From NCBI GenBank assembly GCA_009777735.1, contig WRLF01000003.1, forward strand, positions 1 to 64,000: a stretch of 64,000 nucleotides of DNA, read 5' to 3'. The translations under genes were made by a program, and so were the position numbers. The notes under the pieces were generated by a model. The model was given only the letters and a program-made list of their open reading frames with translations, was not told where the DNA came from and did no database searches. Of this stretch, positions 61,201-64,000 are shown in pieces (the first letter of the stretch is position 1; each line of letters begins with the position of its first letter). Origin of the DNA: Treponema sp. GTDB taxonomy: Bacteria; Spirochaetota; Spirochaetia; Treponematales; Breznakiellaceae.

Positions 61201-62871
61201 GCCTCGGTAGTCCACCGGGAATGGGAAACAGCGTGGAAAGACGAATGCTTCGCCAATGATAATTGGCGCACCAACGAAAGCTGGCGCACCCTGCTGGGCC
61301 CCTGGCTTCGCTACGAAGGGCCGGTTTCACTGCAGCGCATTACCGAAGTGTTCGGCATCAGCCTTAGTGCCGCAGAAGATGCCGTCAATACCCTTGTCGA
61401 AGTCGATGAGATTGTCAGCGATGTTCTCGTGGAAAACGGGGAAAAATGCATCTGTGACCGGGAAAATCTTGAAATGCTGCTGCGTCTTTCCCGCAGAAAA
61501 TTCCGCACTGAAATCAGAGAAAAATCTGCTGCGCTCATTATACCCTTCCTTGCTCTTCGCCAGGGGCTTGCAGGAAGCCGATCCGGGGGTTCAGGTGACG
61601 CGGTTTTCCTGACAAAGCTTACCGCCTGCTCCGCTCCGGCCAAATTGTGGGAAACAGAATTCTGCACTGCCCGCTGCGGTAATTACAGCCCGGATATCAT
61701 TGACCGGGAAATTAGCGAGGGCCGCCTGGCCTGGTACGGTGCAGGCAGGGAAAGAATAGGTCTGTGCCGGCCTGAGGATCTCGACCTGGTATTCACCGAT
61801 ACGGAACAGCAGCACAAAGCGGTAAGCACCCCGCATGGCGTGTTTTTTGCACAAGCCATCCAATCCGGCTTTTTTGACCGTCCCCGCGATTTCTGGGAAA
61901 TTAAAGATGCTGCCGCTGCTTTTCCGGATATTCAGCCGGGTACGGTCCGCAGCACAGACCTTGCCAAGGCTCTGTGGCAGGAAGTGTGGCAGGGGCGGCT
62001 TTCTTCGGATTCCCTTGAGCCTGTTCGCCAGGGTATTAAATCCGGATTTGTACCCAAAGACCCGCAAACCGATGAACTCACCCGCAGGCCTGCAGTTTCC
62101 GGCCCCCGCCACCCTGAGGCGGCACGCTTTCAGCGCATCCCCCGTTCGCTGCGGGATCGATGGAAAAGCGGCGCGCCGGTTCGGGGCAGATGGTTTTCGC
62201 TTTTGCCGGATGATGCACAAATCGCAAACAGCGGTGCACAAGATATTGTGCCCGACCCGCTGGACAGGGAAAGCAGAAACCGGGAGTGTGTCCGCCTGCT
62301 TCTGGCGCGCTGGGGTATTCTCTGCCGTCCACTGCTGGAAAGGGTTTCCAGGGATGAGCCTTCGCCTTTTAGCTGGTCGGGCCTGTTACCAACCATGCGC
62401 CGCATGGAACTGGCAGGTGAACTTGTTGCCGGCCGTTTCTTTGCGGGCATCAATTCCCTGCAATTTGCCTCACCGGTCATTGCCCGCGAACTTGCAAACG
62501 CCGAATCATTTGACGGCATCTACTGGATGAATGCCGCCGACCCGGCAAGTCCCGCAGGGCTGGAAATTGAGGGCCTTGATCCCCGCCTCCCTGCCCGCCT
62601 GCCGTCCAGCCGCGTCTATTTCCGGGGGGCGCAGCTAATCGCTGTGTCAAACCGCAACGGCAAGGAGCAGCAAATCTTCATAAGCCCTGAAGACTCTTCC
62701 ATTGCCGCACTGATCGATTTCCTGAAAATACCCCGCAGCAGAAAAGTCCTTCCCGAGAAAAAAATTCTTGTTGAAACCATTAACAATTCAGAAGCGGCTC
62801 GAAGTGACTATGCTCCGGCTTTTGTGGCTGCCGGTTTCGTGTCCGACCGGGGCAGGCTTTGTTTCTGGTAG
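58273..62871 (+). CDS. lhr: Large Lhr-type superfamily 2 helicase
   Basis: A 1532-aa ATP-dependent helicase, about the size of the long Lhr of E. coli. The N-terminal helicase core has the Q-like KPTAVQEQAWPLIEQ, Walker A APTGSGKT (44-51), motif II DEIH (171-174), SLSATIRSPEIAASF, TASLELGIDIGSVDEVV and the motif VI QRIGRSGHGVG. The winged-helix and Lhr-specific domains follow, with a long C-terminal region (from about 900) that includes RFRTEIREKSAALI-like FRTEIREKSAALIIPF. Lhr proteins act in DNA repair. Start at 58273 chosen because FHPIIRSWF follows directly, as in homologues. Confidence 0.92.
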   Translation: MSAVPSSFHPIIRSWFAETYRKPTAVQEQAWPLIEQGRNVLALAPTGSGKTLTAFLSAISRFCPGEGNTEPYPADKLTVLYVSPLKALNEDIKRNLLEPLAAIRLRFEQAGLSFPAIRVETRSGDTPQSQRRRFLAHPPSILALTPESLAILLLSPKGRQVLSTVQYLILDEIHAVLGNKRGAFLSCQIDRLALTADEFQRISLSATIRSPEIAASFVAGKAADDKKREVSIVAPPAEKQIDLTIAFPDAVHNFDRIDQYGKRYTGLINYILNRISERSTILVFTDSRRRAERLCFFINREAASLHDGNIVAFTHHGSLSKELRQSVERRLAAGELPCVVATASLELGIDIGSVDEVVLAGSPSSVSQALQRIGRSGHGVGQISRGRLFPFHGMDLLQAIALKGAVADRDIEELHPIENPLDILAQMILALCVEKNRNIDELYHVLKGFYLFRNLNRESYMRTVRMLAGLVSAAAGETGRLREIKPRIWLDAIAGEIGALDGSLLLLYSSGGVITNRGMYSLRLADGTKIGELDEEFVWERRIGDHFHFGGRGWRINGIDAESVQTVPLENSSDYIPFWRADAVFRSPNLTERILEILDNHNAAHTNTALSLTRENGEASAALAAFLDSQRGTQNGLPLSGSTGITVEIIDSPETRGDFYAVVIHSFRGGAVNYPLTLALSQELEERIKLRVESFSNDDALLFLIPRLGLAEGGISQMEEMIRSAFVTLNSSSSGDLCRGERLFRNRLEASGIFGASFREAAERCLLLPKAGFGKRTPLWIMRQRSKRLFDAVCTNDGFPVTAEAWRSCLVDMFDMDGFRELLSAINDGGITLSFFRTAIPSPFSRDLVRQETNALMYDYDERKGLSGASLSDKVIEEALGDAALRPVLKQELLDSFSARLRRELPGWTPEDALSLCEWVKERIAIPLDEWETLCANLPEKLKLEISPQGGDDIPQQIAEHLSSRLLIIKRNETAIASVVHREWETAWKDECFANDNWRTNESWRTLLGPWLRYEGPVSLQRITEVFGISLSAAEDAVNTLVEVDEIVSDVLVENGEKCICDRENLEMLLRLSRRKFRTEIREKSAALIIPFLALRQGLAGSRSGGSGDAVFLTKLTACSAPAKLWETEFCTARCGNYSPDIIDREISEGRLAWYGAGRERIGLCRPEDLDLVFTDTEQQHKAVSTPHGVFFAQAIQSGFFDRPRDFWEIKDAAAAFPDIQPGTVRSTDLAKALWQEVWQGRLSSDSLEPVRQGIKSGFVPKDPQTDELTRRPAVSGPRHPEAARFQRIPRSLRDRWKSGAPVRGRWFSLLPDDAQIANSGAQDIVPDPLDRESRNRECVRLLLARWGILCRPLLERVSRDEPSPFSWSGLLPTMRRMELAGELVAGRFFAGINSLQFASPVIARELANAESFDGIYWMNAADPASPAGLEIEGLDPRLPARLPSSRVYFRGAQLIAVSNRNGKEQQIFISPEDSSIAALIDFLKIPRSRKVLPEKKILVETINNSEAARSDYAPAFVAAGFVSDRGRLCFW

Positions 62872-62923
62872 ATAACTAAATATTGAAAATATGATACTAT
62901 ATATACATAAGAGGTTGTATACA

Positions 62924-63403
62924 ATGAAAAAAGATTGGTTATTTTCTGATGAACACAGTATTTGTAGTTACAGAACATCTGGAGTCCTGATAAGAAATAA
63001 TAAAATATTGGTACAAAGAGAAAAAGATGGCAGGGAATATGCTTTGCCTGGAGGTCATGTTATTATAGGTGAAACATCTGAACAATCACTCATCAGAGAA
63101 TATAAGGAAGAAACAGGAGCAGATATTATATGTACTCGAATGATATGGATTGAAGAAACATTTTGGAAATGGAAAGAAAAAAAAGCACATACAATTGCTT
63201 TTTATTACCTTATATCATTGATAAATGAATCAGATATTCCTGATAATTATTTTGAATCTCATAAAGATAATTGTAATGTAATGCTTGAATGGATGGAAAT
63301 TGATAAAATAAATGATTTAACAATTTATCCTCAATTTATAAAAGAGAAAATTAATAACATTTTTGATAATAATATAGAGCATTTTATTTGTTATGACTAT
63401 TAA
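62924..63403 (+). CDS. NUDIX hydrolase
   Basis: Hydrolyses nucleoside diphosphate derivatives. The 159-aa protein contains the complete Nudix box (residues 44-66, GGHVIIGE then REYKEETG), with the metal-binding glutamates Glu59, Glu62 and Glu63. GAGG lies eight bases upstream of ATG 62924. Base composition is much more AT-rich than the neighbours (Lys-, Asn-, Ile-rich protein), which suggests acquisition by transfer. It overlaps the trpS stop by four bases in convergent orientation. Substrate unknown. Confidence 0.87.
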   Translation: MKKDWLFSDEHSICSYRTSGVLIRNNKILVQREKDGREYALPGGHVIIGETSEQSLIREYKEETGADIICTRMIWIEETFWKWKEKKAHTIAFYYLISLINESDIPDNYFESHKDNCNVMLEWMEIDKINDLTIYPQFIKEKINNIFDNNIEHFICYDY

Positions 63404-64000
63404 TCAATCCCCGCTGCTTTTCGGAAACGCTTCACCGTAGCGGCTGCGATAGGCCGTGCTTTCTCGGCGCCCTGTTCAAGAATTTTGTCCAATGCGGGAA
63501 TGTCCGCCATTATCGCGTTATAGCGTTCGCGCATGGGAGCAAGCAGGCGGTTTGCCGCAAGGAACAGCTCTTCTTTGGCCATGCCCCATCCCATGCCTCC
63601 GGCACGGTAATGGGCGGCAAGAGCGGCCTGTTCTTCCTTGTTTGCAAAAAGCCTGTACAACTGGAAGATCTGGCAGGTATCCGGATCCTTGGGTTCCTCG
63701 ACTGTTTGGGAGTTTGTTAACATCCGCATGATGGTTTTTTTTAGGGTATTTTCCGGGGCAAACAGGGGGATGGTGTTGTTGTAGCTTTTACTCATTTTCC
63801 TGCCGTCCAGCCCCGGCACAACAGCGGAATCCGGCTGCACGCCGGCGCGGGGTATTTTCAGCACCGGTTTGCCGTAATTGGCATTTACCGATTGGACTAT
63901 GTCAGCGGCCATCTCGATATGCTGTACCTGGTCTTTGCCCACCGGCACCACATCTGAATCAAAAATAATAATGTCGGCAGCCATCAGTATGGGATAGGTA
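63400..64000 (-). CDS. trpS: Tryptophanyl-tRNA synthetase, C-terminal part (cut by window edge)
   Basis: Charges tRNA-Trp. The visible 200 residues hold YPILMAADIIIFDSDVVPVG, KDQVQHIEMAADI and the ATP motif GRKMSKSYNN, then the anticodon-binding helices ending RPIAAATVKRFRKAAGID. The frame continues to the window end, so the N-terminal about 40 percent with the HIGH motif lies outside. Convergent with the NUDIX gene. Confidence 0.95.
   Translation of the reverse strand, partial: TYPILMAADIIIFDSDVVPVGKDQVQHIEMAADIVQSVNANYGKPVLKIPRAGVQPDSAVVPGLDGRKMSKSYNNTIPLFAPENTLKKTIMRMLTNSQTVEEPKDPDTCQIFQLYRLFANKEEQAALAAHYRAGGMGWGMAKEELFLAANRLLAPMRERYNAIMADIPALDKILEQGAEKARPIAAATVKRFRKAAGID

Noticed and set aside
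1-64000. tRNA, rRNA and transposase genes
   Set aside because: No tRNA-like T-arm context, rRNA sequence or transposase motif was found by reading; very degenerate cases could have been missed.

Overview
The window reads as a chromosomal segment of a spirochaete of the Treponema group. This rests on a 286-aa FlaB-type core flagellin, FliS and an FlgN-like chaperone with sigma-28-like promoters, many lipoproteins and periplasmic or outer-membrane proteins, and a carbohydrate-based metabolism (pullulanase, xylose isomerase and xylulokinase, sugar ABC transporter, tagaturonate epimerase). Base composition is moderate and fairly even, with more AT-rich patches at hicAB and the NUDIX gene. The species cannot be determined from the sequence; an insect-gut or other host-associated anaerobe is only an inference from the sugar genes and the ferredoxin-dependent oxidoreductase.

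Layout. 1-222: intergenic palindromic repeats. 265-8232: pullulanase, then a tight pyrimidine cluster pyrB-pyrI-pyrC-pyrF-pyrK-pyrD; pyrC carries an in-frame palindromic insertion. 8222-8860: a hicAB toxin-antitoxin pair with an operator-like palindrome in its promoter. 8865-11439: a RACo-like [2Fe-2S]/ASKHA activator and a DUF3786 protein. 11690-16213 (-): a 1507-aa lipoprotein made of about 12 related modules. 16427-19437: sugar ABC transporter without ATPase. 19467-23075 (-): orphan response regulator, xylB, xylA. 23196-25831: four-subunit 2-oxoacid:ferredoxin oxidoreductase. 25842-27393: sigma-28-like promoter, fliS, flgN-like gene and pyrE. 27577-30167: two tandem PocR/AraC regulators. 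30197-33536 (-): purM-purN-purH. 33654-36673: two paralogous outer-membrane barrels and UxaE. 36674-39692 (-): purE-purK-purF. 39767-41428 (-): NIF3 protein, lspA and a small membrane protein. 41559-42626: cyclophilin-FKBP fusion lipoprotein. 42734-43594 (-): flaB with a long structured leader. 43962-50244: HtrA-like protease, gluzincin lipoprotein (-), 7TM adenylate cyclase, membrane protein (-), DUF4062 protein. 50251-53458: PHP phosphatase, galE, M20 peptidase. 53480-54620: diguanylate cyclase and SiaC. 54679-56442 (-): rpoN and hpf. 56577-63403: CAP protein, metA (-), a large Lhr helicase and a NUDIX gene. 63400-64000 (-): the C-terminal part of trpS, cut by the window edge.

How the genes work together. 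With pyrE at 26806, the window encodes UMP synthesis from carbamoyl phosphate onward, with a PyrI-regulated ATCase and the NAD-linked PyrK/PyrD enzyme. Six purine genes (E, K, F, M, N, H) lie in two minus-strand blocks separated by a plus-strand barrel/UxaE island. Signalling genes (cyclase, GGDEF/SiaC, RpoN, orphan receiver) and flagellar genes are interspersed.

The most notable observations are the palindromic element inside pyrC, a recurring promoter arrangement in which the -10 box lies only 5-10 bases before a start codon without a Shine-Dalgarno sequence (suggesting leaderless mRNAs), pyrE placed behind a flagellar sigma-28-like promoter, and a minimal SiaC/diguanylate-cyclase pair. No rRNA, tRNA, CRISPR array or insertion-sequence transposase was seen.
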